From Ecdyonurus torrentis (taxonomy: Eukaryota > Arthropoda > Insecta > Ephemeroptera > Heptageniidae), in the NCBI GenBank assembly GCA_949318235.1, contig OX439137.1:1994909-2058908 (forward strand): a stretch of DNA of 64,000 bases, written 5' to 3'. The notes under the pieces were generated by a model. The model made no database searches, had not been told where the DNA came from, and saw nothing but the letters and a program-made list of their open reading frames with translations. Positions 20,093 to 29,933 of the stretch are shown here, one piece after another. Positions within the stretch are counted from its first letter, which is position 1, and the number at the start of each line of letters is the position of its first letter. The translations under genes were made by a program, and so were the position numbers.

Positions 20093-20563
20093 ATGAGCGT
20101 TGACAAGTTTGGACGTCAATCGTTTCATCTTCAGCAGAAACATGGTTTCTTCGAAGTTTCTCACGAGGAAGAGGAATTCATAAATGCAAAGAAGAGAAGA
20201 ATCATAAACGTAGAGCACCCCATTGATAAAACAGATGCCACTAATAAGTTGTACGTCGACGAAAAATATTCAGAAGTAAGCCTGGTCGCTTACAACGCAG
20301 CGGATCTTTATTCCATCAAAAACGTGGACCAAGTGAGTGGCACAGCTGCACAACTGTACACTTCCATCGTAAGAGAATCACTTAGAAGTTATCTTACGCA
20401 AGATAAACTGAAGCTTAATTATCTAATAGAAGAACATATAAGCAGCATCAGTAAAGAAGAAGAAGCAGACGAGCAAGGTGTTTCAAACCCACATGACCAG
20501 AGGCAAATAAATCATCTTAATACATTAAGAAAGATTGTGCTACAATGGTCAAAGATGGAGTAA
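20093..20563 (+). CDS. Fibre-like protein with phage tail-fibre motif
   Basis: 156 aa. After a short N terminus (MSVDKFGRQSFHL) comes KKRRIINVEHPIDKTDATNK followed by LYVDEK. The pattern I-x-N-V-x-x-P-x5-D-A-x-N-K-x-Y-V-D recurs in phage tail-fibre and collar proteins, where it anchors or begins a trimeric fibre. The rest is charged and helix-prone without a visible knob. A vertex-attachment or spike-base role is therefore inferred. The last 19 bases overlap the integrase start in another frame. Confidence 0.6.
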   Translation: MSVDKFGRQSFHLQQKHGFFEVSHEEEEFINAKKRRIINVEHPIDKTDATNKLYVDEKYSEVSLVAYNAADLYSIKNVDQVSGTAAQLYTSIVRESLRSYLTQDKLKLNYLIEEHISSISKEEEADEQGVSNPHDQRQINHLNTLRKIVLQWSKME

Positions 20564-21480
20564 AAGAAACATTGGTGAACGAGCTCCATAAGCCGGCGCG
20601 TAAAAACTATCAGAGACGTAAGATGCATATGAAAGGAGTAGATGACCTGTGGCAAATCGACTTGGTAGAGATGAATCAGTTTTCTAAAGAAAACAGAGGC
20701 TTCAACTACATTCTCACGATCATCTGTGTCTTCTCCAAGTTTGCTTGGGCTGTACCTGTTAAAAACAAGACAGGTCCTGCCGTCACAGCTGCTCTCGCCA
20801 GTGTCTTCAAGAACGGCCGAGTTCCCAAAAACATACAAAGTGATAAAGGAAAAGAATTTTACAACTCTTATTTTCTCGCTCTGATGAAAGATCATGACAT
20901 CAATCACTACAGTTCTTTTACTCACATGAAGGCTTTTATTTGTGAACGTTTTAATAGAACTCTCAAAAGTATGATGTGGAAGGCATTCAGCCTTCAAGGA
21001 AATTACCAATGGCTTAAATTGCTACCGCAGCTCTTAAAAACTTACAATAATAATATTCACAGAACAATTCAAATGAAGCCTGCTGATGTAAATACTCGTA
21101 ACGAGAAAAAATTGTTGGAAACTGTATATGCTGTAAAATATATCACACCTAAGCCTCCTAAATTTAAAGTGAATGATAGAGTTAGAATTTCTAAAGTTAA
21201 ATCTGATTTTGGTAAAGGCTACACTCCAAATTGGTCAAACGAGCTCTTTAAAATTGTAAAAATTCAGAAAACTATCCCAACAACTTATCTCTTGATCGAC
21301 TACTTAGATCAGCCAGTACTGGGTGGTTTTTACGAGCAAGAGTTGCAGAAAACTTCTGTCGACGAAGTGTATCTGATTGAAAAAGTCTTGAAGAGATCTA
21401 AAGACAAGTTGTTTGTAAAATTTCTTGGATTTGATAGTTCACACAACTGTTGGGTGAGTAAAAGTGATGTTTTAAAATAA
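20545..21480 (+). CDS. INT: Polinton integrase (DDE rve core plus chromodomain)
   Basis: 311 aa. After ELHKPARKNYQRRKM comes the rve core with Asp39 (DLWQIDLVEM), Asp100 (IQSDKGKEFY) and Glu134 (AFICERFNRTLK). The D-x33-E spacing is what I expect for Polinton integrases. A C-terminal chromodomain (about 270-311: VYLIEKVLKR, LFVKFLGFD, CWVSKSDVLK) probably tethers the integrase to modified histones. It joins the element's ends to target DNA with a 6-bp stagger, which matches CATTTG. The ATG lies inside the fibre gene, so translation needs its own transcript or reinitiation. AATAAA at about 21535 follows. Confidence 0.95.
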   Translation: MVKDGVKETLVNELHKPARKNYQRRKMHMKGVDDLWQIDLVEMNQFSKENRGFNYILTIICVFSKFAWAVPVKNKTGPAVTAALASVFKNGRVPKNIQSDKGKEFYNSYFLALMKDHDINHYSSFTHMKAFICERFNRTLKSMMWKAFSLQGNYQWLKLLPQLLKTYNNNIHRTIQMKPADVNTRNEKKLLETVYAVKYITPKPPKFKVNDRVRISKVKSDFGKGYTPNWSNELFKIVKIQKTIPTTYLLIDYLDQPVLGGFYEQELQKTSVDEVYLIEKVLKRSKDKLFVKFLGFDSSHNCWVSKSDVLK

Positions 21481-21660
21481 ATATTGTGTGTTAATTATAT
21501 GTATTACTATTGTATAGTCAGTAAGATGTTTTAAATAAAATATGTATTTACAAGAAAGTAGTAATTTTTTATTTAAATGCAAAATAACATATATACAAAC
21601 ATAAAATAAGAGCATGCCTCTAATCTAAACAAATACAAAATAAAATGCTAAGGTTTGTTA
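21481..21660. terminator. Convergent poly(A) region between integrase and polymerase genes
   Basis: AATAAA near 21535 (+) follows the integrase. TTTTTTATTT near 21565-21575 provides AATAAA on the minus strand for the polymerase transcript. No ORF is visible. Confidence 0.55.
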
Positions 21661-24600
21661 CTAGTCCACGTCAACTTGCATATCCACTCGGACATTTATG
21701 TCGACGTTCATGTCCACATCGACTTCCAAATCTTGTGCGTCCTTATGTCCATATGGCAGTGTATTGATTCCGTCCCCGAGAATTATACGTTTGTCATCAT
21801 GGAAAGAGAGAGCTACCTTAGTACAATCAAAAGTAAAAACGTTATGTTTCTTTGACATGATGTTTCTATAGGAGACAAGAGATGGTTCTTTCGTATGAAG
21901 GCATTTCAGATAGTCAGCTATGGAAATTTTGTTCTTGACGGCGTATGATTTTACTCCCTTGATTTTCTTTACGTTTTGACCGTCAAATTCAATGAAGTAC
22001 ATTTTAGGACGTAAGCCACAGAACTGACTTATCGGCTTACTATTCGTCTCGTCCTTGAATTTACATAGCACTTTCATATTCTCAAGAGAGTAACACATAT
22101 GTGTCTTGGGATATCCAGAGAAGTCAAAGTGCTGCTTCATTTCTAAGCAATCCTTGTATATATCAGCTGTTTCTACCATGTATATCCACGCATCAGTATC
22201 TCCATACAAAAGCTTCAATTTTTCACCGTACCTTGCCTTCAATACATCATAATAAAACTCGTACATGGTTATTTTTGATACATCGAGAATTGCTTGGCCG
22301 ATGTAAACAGGCTTATTCATCACGATGCTTTCTTTGGCCAAGTGTACAGCTACGACATTCTCGGCAAATATAGTTCTGTCTAAGAAGTTACATTTATTGA
22401 TGAGTTTCTGAAGCAGTGCTTCAGTGGTAACAAGACGAATATTCATGCGATTTCTTACTTGCTCCATGGTCTTACCGAATACTGCATTGTTCATTAACTT
22501 GAAAAAATCTCTTTCAAACTGATTCAGAGCTGCTTGTCTAAGTTTTGTGTTAAGATTTATATATGAAGCTAACCAAGCAGATTGTTTGAATTTAATGGCT
22601 CTGTGAATTTTAGTTATGACGAGACCGTGAGCGATGGCCTGTTTAAGAAATCTGTAATGTGCCACATACTTTTCCTTTTTATGCAATGTGCTTACTAGCT
22701 TGGGATATTTTGAACCTGCAGGCACAGACTTGTGTGGCAAGAACGGCAAGTCGGAATGAACGTCATGCAAGTGATCAGGATATGCTACATCTACTTCAAA
22801 TATGTACCCCTCGTCGGCATCGTCTTTTATATCATTGATTGGCTTTATTGAATCTACATCGGCCCATTCAAACCCTCCATAAGGCAGGTGGGTTATCATG
22901 GCTCCACCATATAAATTATTACTGTCTCCGTAAAATATATATTGTGTTGGTTTACTAGGATCAAAATTTTCCAAGTACGGATTGTTGGCAACGGCGTGAC
23001 GAGTGACACAAGTGGTGAAGCCACCTCGTATGCCCTCTTCGAACATGAGCAACATATCATAATCCTGCAAGAGTTCAAGTGTGACTTTAGTTTTTTTCAA
23101 TGCAGCATCCCACGCAAGACCTGGAGCTGTGAAGTAGTAGCATGGATCGAGCTCATAATTTTTCAAACATAAATCGCGAAAGTGTTCAAACACATCAGCA
23201 AGGATCAAAACATCAGTTCTAAGATACAAGTCACTATATTCGCCGAGGGTTTTGATCTCGAACTGATCCCAAACACTCTGAGCATGAAGATAATCTTCAT
23301 CACTTATGTCTGACTCTGTGAGTAAGCTTCTAAACTTTTCTTTAGAGGGCAGAGAAGTTTCTTTTAACTTATCGAGGGAATCTGTATAGTCATAGCAATA
23401 AACGCCCTTGCGAAGTAAGAGCTGCAACTGCTCCTTTGATACGTTGCTATGTTTAGCTGTTTCTATGAAAGCATCGCGAGGTAGATTATTTGCCAGAGTG
23501 GACAAACCAGACGACATGAATCTGAGACTGTCGAGAAATCTACATTTTATGTTTCCAACTTTTTTAGTGAAACTTATATACTTCTCCTTGGTGTTTGGGA
23601 TCACTTCGACATCGCCCGGTACAGCATTCAATTTCTTAACAATGAAATGTGAATCGTAATTAGAGAGACCATGAAAGAATATGGGCAGTACTCTTGGCTT
23701 TCTATTATTCAAGTTACAAATTCTATGACAGGCACCCCTATAAGCCCCCGTGATATGATCATGGTCTCTCACTTTGTAGTTACAAGAAGTAAAGACATTA
23801 TTGCACAAGTAACATTCTTTAGCAGCGGCATACGAAGATTTTTCAACCTCCGTGAGTGGATTCATAGGATCTTGCTTGGCATAGATCTCTTTTACAATGT
23901 TTGCTATCTTTTGTATATATTTTACAAAGTGAGCTCCAATATCATCACCTTCACTCATTTTTCTATACGTAAATGGTTCTTTTGGCAGATATTTCTTTTC
24001 TGCTTCATTTAAACCATAAGTTTTAATGTATACACAATAACTCATAAGTTCATGTACTTGAGTAGAAGTTGTGCTAGATTGATTTGGATTTGGCATACAA
24101 TTATCAACTTTTTTTAAGAGACTCTCGAAATCTGCATAAAGAACTATTGGCAAGCGAAGAGAATGTTCAACGTTTTTAAATTTTATTTCTGAATGCTCTT
24201 GATCGGGCATTAAAATTCTAGCAACTTTTCTCTTGTTACATAATTCTTTATGATTTTTCAAGTTCTCCTCACCATTTTTATCTTTGTAATAAAATCTAAA
24301 ACATCTTTTGCAAATACATATTCTATGACGTCTCTTACTCAGCTGAGATCCTACGAGTTTTTCAAAGTCCGAAATATAGCAGAAGTGAGTTGAACCATAT
24401 TTATCAGTCAAAAACAATAAATCCCTATGATCTTCTAGTTCCTTCTCACAAACTTTTAAAGGAAATACTTTATCATTTTCATCTATTCCAAATAAGTTGA
24501 TGCTAATGTTATTTACTCTTTCAAAAGTAGGAATTTCACTCAGCTTAGTAGGAGCATTTATACACGTAAAATTATATTTGTTTGATAATTTAGAATAATC

Positions 24601-25827
24601 GTAGCTCTCTGGACGTGATTCTGTGGCTAATTTTGCTAACACTGAATACTTGAAGCAATGTGAGTCATTGTTTTGAATATTTACAACTGCATTACGTCTG
24701 CGCAAACTTTCAGGCAAAGAAATGTAACCGTTACCTCTAAGGGGATTGAATTTATTTAAACGAATTTCTATGCCTTGCACTTTTGAAACAGTCCAACCAC
24801 TGCCTTTTGCTTGGAACTCACTTAATTCACGCTGCAACTTATCATATGTTCTAGCAACATACTCATTTAAATCACTTTCTCTATAAATTGCAACGTTCAT
24901 TGTTTTGAAGTTCTTTTCTTGAGTTTCACCACGTAAGTTTTCATGCTCTACTTCAAACCTCACATTAACTTTCAAACACTGCTTGTTAAGCAATCCTTTC
25001 TGTATGATATTCTTTATCGCATCTGACTTTAAATATAAATACTTTAAAGGATCGTGTTCTCCACTTCTATTTTCAATTTTATATGTGCAAATTCTACTTT
25101 GAAATGCTGATTCTAAACTCAATATTTCTCTTGTGTCTAACAGCTTTTGGAACTCAACATTCACGTCACTTGAATTATTTTTATCACTGGCTTGTAAAGC
25201 AACATCTTCTAGAGTCGCTTCTGGCTCCCCCTGGTTACTGACAGCATCGGTGTTTTCCTTATTTTGAGATTGTGAAGCTTTTGTACTTGCAGTTGTGGCT
25301 GCTACTCCCATCGTCTCCTGACTTACTTGTGGAAATTGGTCGTTTTGAGTCTCTGCATCATCAATAATACTTTCAGCTTCGGTGGAGGTTGTAGCTACAG
25401 GCTCAGCATTTTCGTTAGTTGAACTATTGGCAGTATTAACGTTAAAAGTTGCATCTCTAAACGTATTTCTTCCACCTTGTAATTTACAATACTTTGCTGT
25501 ATGTCTTTTGAGTGCATCAGTTCTACTAAACGTTGCATGACAATTTTTACATGCTATTTTTTTCGTCTCTGCAGCCTCTGCTTCAGCAATATCATTCTCC
25601 TCTCTTCTCACTCTTTTAGCTTGTGTTTCACTGTGATGCTTGCAGCTAGTAGTTTGATGTCTCTTTCTGTTTCGTAAGTTAGAGAAAAACTCACCACAAT
25701 GCTCACAGGGAAAAATACTTTTTCCATGCTTGTAGAAACTATGGAGTTGAACGTCCTTTTTTTCTTTAAAAAATTGTTCGCAGTGATCACACTTGATGCT
25801 GGGAGCAACTTGCTTACTGTTCGACAT
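21661..25827 (-). CDS. POLB: Protein-primed family B DNA polymerase with N-terminal zinc fingers
   Basis: 1388 aa, intact. Residues ~10-115 contain three zinc fingers: one C2H2 (C-x2-C-x12-H-x4-H) and two C2HC (C-x2-C-x12-H-x4-C). A Ser/Thr/Gln-rich linker follows, then another C..C..H..C module (~500-540). The 3'-5' exonuclease motifs are YADFES (~565), GLSNYDSHF (~723) and YLRTDVLILAD (~872). An endonuclease VII-like C..C...VRDHDHITG.YRG..H..CN segment lies between exo I and exo II. Polymerase motifs are YGDSNNLYGGAM (A, ~966), LMNNAVFGKTM (B, ~1115) and LLYGDTDAW (C, ~1209). It copies the element from a terminal-protein primer. The C terminus is a run of V-D dipeptides. Confidence 0.96.
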   Translation of the reverse strand: MSNSKQVAPSIKCDHCEQFFKEKKDVQLHSFYKHGKSIFPCEHCGEFFSNLRNRKRHQTTSCKHHSETQAKRVRREENDIAEAEAAETKKIACKNCHATFSRTDALKRHTAKYCKLQGGRNTFRDATFNVNTANSSTNENAEPVATTSTEAESIIDDAETQNDQFPQVSQETMGVAATTASTKASQSQNKENTDAVSNQGEPEATLEDVALQASDKNNSSDVNVEFQKLLDTREILSLESAFQSRICTYKIENRSGEHDPLKYLYLKSDAIKNIIQKGLLNKQCLKVNVRFEVEHENLRGETQEKNFKTMNVAIYRESDLNEYVARTYDKLQRELSEFQAKGSGWTVSKVQGIEIRLNKFNPLRGNGYISLPESLRRRNAVVNIQNNDSHCFKYSVLAKLATESRPESYDYSKLSNKYNFTCINAPTKLSEIPTFERVNNISINLFGIDENDKVFPLKVCEKELEDHRDLLFLTDKYGSTHFCYISDFEKLVGSQLSKRRHRICICKRCFRFYYKDKNGEENLKNHKELCNKRKVARILMPDQEHSEIKFKNVEHSLRLPIVLYADFESLLKKVDNCMPNPNQSSTTSTQVHELMSYCVYIKTYGLNEAEKKYLPKEPFTYRKMSEGDDIGAHFVKYIQKIANIVKEIYAKQDPMNPLTEVEKSSYAAAKECYLCNNVFTSCNYKVRDHDHITGAYRGACHRICNLNNRKPRVLPIFFHGLSNYDSHFIVKKLNAVPGDVEVIPNTKEKYISFTKKVGNIKCRFLDSLRFMSSGLSTLANNLPRDAFIETAKHSNVSKEQLQLLLRKGVYCYDYTDSLDKLKETSLPSKEKFRSLLTESDISDEDYLHAQSVWDQFEIKTLGEYSDLYLRTDVLILADVFEHFRDLCLKNYELDPCYYFTAPGLAWDAALKKTKVTLELLQDYDMLLMFEEGIRGGFTTCVTRHAVANNPYLENFDPSKPTQYIFYGDSNNLYGGAMITHLPYGGFEWADVDSIKPINDIKDDADEGYIFEVDVAYPDHLHDVHSDLPFLPHKSVPAGSKYPKLVSTLHKKEKYVAHYRFLKQAIAHGLVITKIHRAIKFKQSAWLASYINLNTKLRQAALNQFERDFFKLMNNAVFGKTMEQVRNRMNIRLVTTEALLQKLINKCNFLDRTIFAENVVAVHLAKESIVMNKPVYIGQAILDVSKITMYEFYYDVLKARYGEKLKLLYGDTDAWIYMVETADIYKDCLEMKQHFDFSGYPKTHMCYSLENMKVLCKFKDETNSKPISQFCGLRPKMYFIEFDGQNVKKIKGVKSYAVKNKISIADYLKCLHTKEPSLVSYRNIMSKKHNVFTFDCTKVALSFHDDKRIILGDGINTLPYGHKDAQDLEVDVDMNVDINVRVDMQVDVD

Positions 25828-28016
25828 TGTCGAGGCTTCAGATGGAACAGAATAAAAGATGAGTCAATATTTCACTAAGAAAGTGGAGAGAATATGCTAA
25901 CTGCACCGCAGCTCAAACACATCTAACGGCCTTTCTTTAATGTTTAATGTTATATTCTCGAAATTAAAGGAGTGGGAGAAGGGGGAAGCTTCTGGCGCTT
26001 TTTTTTTTTAAATACTATGTATACGTTTTTATTTTCAACTTTACTGGCTTCTTTAAAATTAAGATTTTAGCAAAATAATCCTTCCGAAATATTAAAAAAA
26101 ATTATTTATTTTTATTTTTCTTACTTATAAAGATGTAAGTATTAACGAAAGTAAATTTATATGTTATAACATAATATTATTTAAAAAGTATATACATTTG
26201 CTTGTCTTTATTTAATCTTGTAAATTTATTGCAAGTTTTAATTTAATGTTTCATTTTTTCCTTCTTTTTATTTCCACTCAAAACTAATTTTTTTTCTAGA
26301 CGTTTAAGAAATAAAATTTATTCATCATTATAGTATATGAAGAGTTTAAAAAATTCTAGATTTACTTATAATTTTTTTAAATGTACAACTTTTATTATTA
26401 TTATTTTTTGCAGAGTTATGATTAACATTTTTAACATCCACGCAAAAAGAGAACCATGCATGCATTTTTATGTTTCTTTCTATAAAATTGTATACGGCTT
26501 TATATAGCACAAACTTAAACAAGTGTAATTTTATTTTACCACGCATGCGCGGTATAGAAAACTTGTTTGAAAAAAATATGCAAGTTTCTTTTATTTTTCT
26601 CAAGTTCTATCTTATAATCTTGCTTCAACTTTTCTCTTTCATACTTAGAGTTATAAAATATTTCCAACAGTTTTTTTTTATTTTTACTCTTTAAGAATTT
26701 TTCTAAGTCTTGAAGAAAATTTATATTCAAAGTTTTATAATTGTAACTCAGAATGTAAAAGATTTTTATTTTACTTCTCTTACTCTCAGTTAGAAAAATT
26801 ATTTTAAATAAAATTATATAAATTTGTGCTCATGATAAAATTTTAATTTTTTTCTTGAAGTATTATTTTTTAATATATATGAAATGTAAAGTAGAATACG
26901 CATCTTATTTTACTTAAATTATTTTAACTTGAAAAAATTATACATTTACAAAGATAATAAATATAGAAGTAATTTATAGTTTTTGTTCGTTGAAAAATAT
27001 TTTACAATTTTAAATTTGAAAATATCTAAATCATACTCACTCGAGTGTCGAACTCGTGTCACCTCAGGAGCACCTCAATTGGGAGAACCTTGATCATCCG
27101 CTGCCGCCCTCTTTCTGAACAAGCGGTACATTGCCATCCTGCCTATACCTCTGCAGTGAGGGGTACATATGGCAAGGGGTGGGTGGGGCAATTTTTATAA
27201 ACAGAATATTCTGGTAGGCATCAGTCATACCTACCGCCCTATATATTTTTTTTTATCGTCCGATACACCTTTGATTAGTTATTGGCTCTCAAAGTTCGAC
27301 AAAATTGAAGCTGGGTGCCAGGAGATCATAACGTCGAAGAAGTAGTAGTCTGTAACAGTGTGGGCGGGTCCCTGCACGTGTGATATGTTTATCTTCTCTC
27401 ACGAAGGAATGTTTATAATAACTTGTTCATATTTCAAAGATATAATATAAACAGAGGAATGTATATGCAAACAAGAAGAAACATGTGCAAACAAGACGAA
27501 AAATATTTATAACATAAATAATTTATTAAAACTATTTTACAAATTCGATTTTAGGGGTTTGACATATTTCACAGAAAATCTAAAACCGGATATTGATAGA
27601 GCTTTGAAAATAATCCGGGGATTTTGTAAAAAAAATTGGGCCACTCCCAAAACTACACTGAAAAAAATTAATTTTTATAGAAATAAGCAAGTTATAAAAA
27701 ATCTGTCTGATGTACCTTATAGACAAGTCAATAAATGTCACAAAACGATCAAAAAAGTACACTGTCAAAACGACACTGAAAAAAAAATTATTTGGTAATA
27801 TGCTAAAATTCAAATTTTTTTGAAATTTTTTCAGGTACATGTACACATAGTGACTTAGGCCATACAGTGCTTCGCACAATGAGCCGCCATTATGTTTTTT
27901 AATGTACTTAACCCCGTGTACGTGCGCTACCAATCAACGATTTGATACAAGTCTGTCGCCATCTTGTTTGTAACCTTGTACTCGTACGTAATTTTTCATT
28001 TGTTTGTCACAAATCG
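25828..28016. other. AT-rich right arm of the Polinton without a convincing gene
   Basis: About 2.2 kb. The first part carries the polymerase promoter; 25830-27020 is very AT-rich with only short Lys/Phe/Asn-rich frames; a GC-rich island follows at 27031-27245. A lysine-rich 79-codon frame lies at 27559-27798 without a recognisable motif. This region may be the remnant of lost accessory genes or spacer. Confidence 0.5.
27031..27245. other. GC-rich island inside the Polinton right arm
   Basis: It stands out from AT-rich surroundings on both sides. The plus strand ends with CAATTTTTATAAACAG (an Sm-site-like AATTTTTAT) and then a clean stem-loop GGTAGGCATCAGTCATACCTACC (written here as stem GGTAGG / CCTACC). 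A short block, GGGAGAACCTTGATCAT, faintly recalls stem I of U1 snRNA. No ORF is seen. It could be a small noncoding RNA gene or an old insertion. Confidence 0.3.
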
Positions 28017-28185
28017 GACGCCATCTTGGTTTTTACCTCGTGTACGTACGCTAATACGAACCTGCCACGCCCATATCGCCGCCATCTTGGTTTATTACCT
28101 CGTGGACGTACGCGAGAATCAGTCTGCTCCACACAGCTCCACACAAAATTGCCGCCATTTTGTTTTTGAACCTCGTGTACGTACG
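27880..28185. promoter_or_regulatory. Right subterminal repeat array with YY1-like sites
   Basis: The inverse orientation of the left array: GCCGCCATTTTG, GCCGCCATCTTGG, ACGCCATCTTGG, TCGCCATCTTG and a weaker GCCGCCATTATG, each followed by (A)CCTCGTGTACGTACGC or a diverged form. Five units are visible against six on the left. No gene starts directly beside this end, which favours a structural or terminus role for at least part of the array. Confidence 0.65.
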
Positions 28186-28275
28186 CGAGTATCCACATGC
28201 TCCACACAGCTCCACACAGCTCCACACAGGCTCCACACTGCTCCACACATTCTGGTGCGGCCCTCTATATCTACT
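28017..28275. repeat. Polinton right terminal inverted repeat (259 bp)
   Basis: Inverse complement of the left TIR. Inward of it are two further diverged repeat units (about 27880-28000), so repeat number differs between the ends outside the exact TIR. Confidence 0.95.
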
Positions 28276-28281
28276 CATTTG
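28276..28281. repeat. Right target-site duplication CATTTG
   Basis: CATTTG directly follows the ...ATATCTACT terminus and matches the left copy 6/6. A related, Polinton-free MITE copy near 63570 reads CATCATTTGGCCGAG at the same place, which supports the inferred empty site. Confidence 0.95.
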
Positions 28282-28490
28282 GTCTAGAGATCTGCAACAC
28301 TCAACAATTTTGACTTGGCAACGTTGTGTTTTGAAGCACCAATCAGAGGCCAGAAGTGGCCAAATCAAGGCGCCAATGAGAGAGCGTACCATAGTAATTT
28401 CGTCTGCAGCGTTGCCAATTTTAAAGAAATGAGTGTTGCGGGTCTGTCTAACTTTTTGGGATGTCACTTCTCTGTCAAAGTTCTCTAATT
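28282..28490. repeat. MITE family I copy beside the Polinton
   Basis: GATCTGCAACACTCAACAAT ... GGGATGTCACTTCTCTGTCA. Also at 43628-43865 and 50768-50930, and a diverged form at 37925-38136. The ends GAGAAGTGACATCC / GGATGTCACTTCTC are inverted. It is nested in the MITE into which the Polinton integrated. Confidence 0.75.
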
Positions 28491-28553
28491 TGGTCGAGAC
28501 TGTGGCGCCACCGATATGTTTATTGTTGTGGTGAAATTTTGAACTACAAACAT

Positions 28554-29190
28554 AAAATCCCTTGTCAACTTACTTTTTTATCATTTAGAATACTAGACTA
28601 ATAATTACCAAACCTTAATATCCATAAATTAGACACCAACATGTTGATTTTGTATTTATTTTCATTTATTTTACTTTTTGCGGTTATAACACGTATCTGA
28701 CGTCACAATGTACCGCCGCCATTCACAGTCACCGCTCTGGTCACGTGATAAATTTAAGCCCCGCCCTCAAGTTCTTTACCCTTATCACGGCCCCATCGGT
28801 ACACTGTAACGTCAGATACGTGATATAACTGCTAAAAGGAAAATAAACGAAAATAAATACAAAATCAACGTGTTGGTGTCTAATTCATGGATAATAAGAA
28901 ATGGTAATTATAAATCTAGTATTCTAAATGATAAAAAAGTAAGTTGACAAAGGCTTTAAGAACTTGAAGGAGGGGGCTTAAATTTATTACATGACCAGAG
29001 CAGTGACTGTGATTGGCGGTGGTACATTGTGACGTCAGATACGTGAAATAACCGCAAAAAGAAAAATGAACGAAAATAAATACAAAATCAACATGTTGGT
29101 GTCTAATTCATGGATAATAAGGTATGGTTATTATCAGTCTAGTATTCTAAATAATAAACAAAGTAAGTTGACAAGGCCTTTAAAGTATCG
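28554..29190. repeat. Foldback MITE family A, full copy plus adjacent right half
   Basis: A full copy (28554-28952) is followed directly by a second right half (28960-29190) that again contains GTGACGTCAGATACGTGA and ends GTAAGTTGACAAGGCCTTTA. One octamer of the first copy is mutated (AACGTCAG). Confidence 0.8.
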
Positions 29191-29933
29191 TTATATCAAC
29201 CAACGAAACTGAAGGTAACGTAAGGCAATGACTGCAAATTTTGTTCGTCTTTTCCGAATTTACCCGATCGACGAGATCTATTTCCGGTAAAATTTAATTT
29301 TTTCAAAAAAAAATTACACACGATAATATTTTCCCGCCAATTAAACGTGAAAAATACCGTAAATAAATATTTAAATCTTGCAGCAGACGTACGAAATGCG
29401 CAGTCGATGCCTTACGTTATCTTTAGCTTCGTTGATATCAACAAGAGCTCCTTATTGTGTATGATTATCAGTGGTCTGGACTATAGTAAGTATAAAGAGG
29501 TAGTATGGTCACCGCATTCTTCTTATGTAGGGGGTGCAGGGGAGGTGAAAACCACATTTTGTAGGCCTATGATTGGCGTAGAGAGAAAACCGCTTTTGCG
29601 AAGATGCCCGAAGTCACTTCGACAGCCAATCTTAGCGGCGGATTACAACGTCTTAGAAAATCATCGATTAATAATAATAATCAACTCAGGAGGATATTTA
29701 TAAAATTAAAAACAATAGCTGATTTGTTTAGGCATGTTTTGATATAATTTTTATGTCCTGACAATTTGTATTAGTTGCGCTATGATTTATTTGAAGTGAC
29801 CCCTTTTAACATGGGTTTAGATAGGACGGTGTGAAGCAAAAAACCACTTTTGGTGAATCGACTGTAATACCTTTATACTTACTATATTCTGGACCATACA
29901 CATTTGGACGCAACAAGTTTGGTATATAAAAAC

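Larger units (their letters stand above)
12636..28275. mobile_element. Polinton/Maverick (adintovirus-type endogenous dsDNA virus), apparently complete
   Basis: The 15,640-bp element begins AGTAGATATAG and ends with the inverse complement (...TATATCTACT). It is flanked on both sides by CATTTG, a 6-bp target duplication, and has 259-bp TIRs that match throughout by eye. AG/CT termini, 6-bp duplications and long TIRs are hallmarks of Polintons. Inside are a protein-primed family B DNA polymerase, a retroviral-type integrase with chromodomain, an adenain-like protease, an FtsK/HerA-type packaging ATPase, a major capsid protein and a penton-type protein: the full Polinton replication and virion set. 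All these frames are uninterrupted. It lies in an intron of the host C-type lectin gene and inside an older MITE. Identical TIRs plus intact genes suggest recent arrival; activity is not shown by sequence alone. Confidence 0.97.

Noticed and set aside
20512..21009. Minus-strand frame of 165 codons
   Set aside because: Shadow of the integrase core on the other strand.
26346..26730. Short overlapping frames on both strands
   Set aside because: AT-rich Lys/Phe/Asn composition typical of chance frames; no recognisable domain.
27031..27245. U1 snRNA gene
   Set aside because: Only one short block resembles U1 stem I, the 5' splice-site-pairing end and the rest of the fold are missing; described as an unexplained island instead.
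27559..27798. 79-codon Lys-rich frame in the Polinton right arm
   Set aside because: No ATG-proximal promoter, no motif, low complexity; kept only as a remark.
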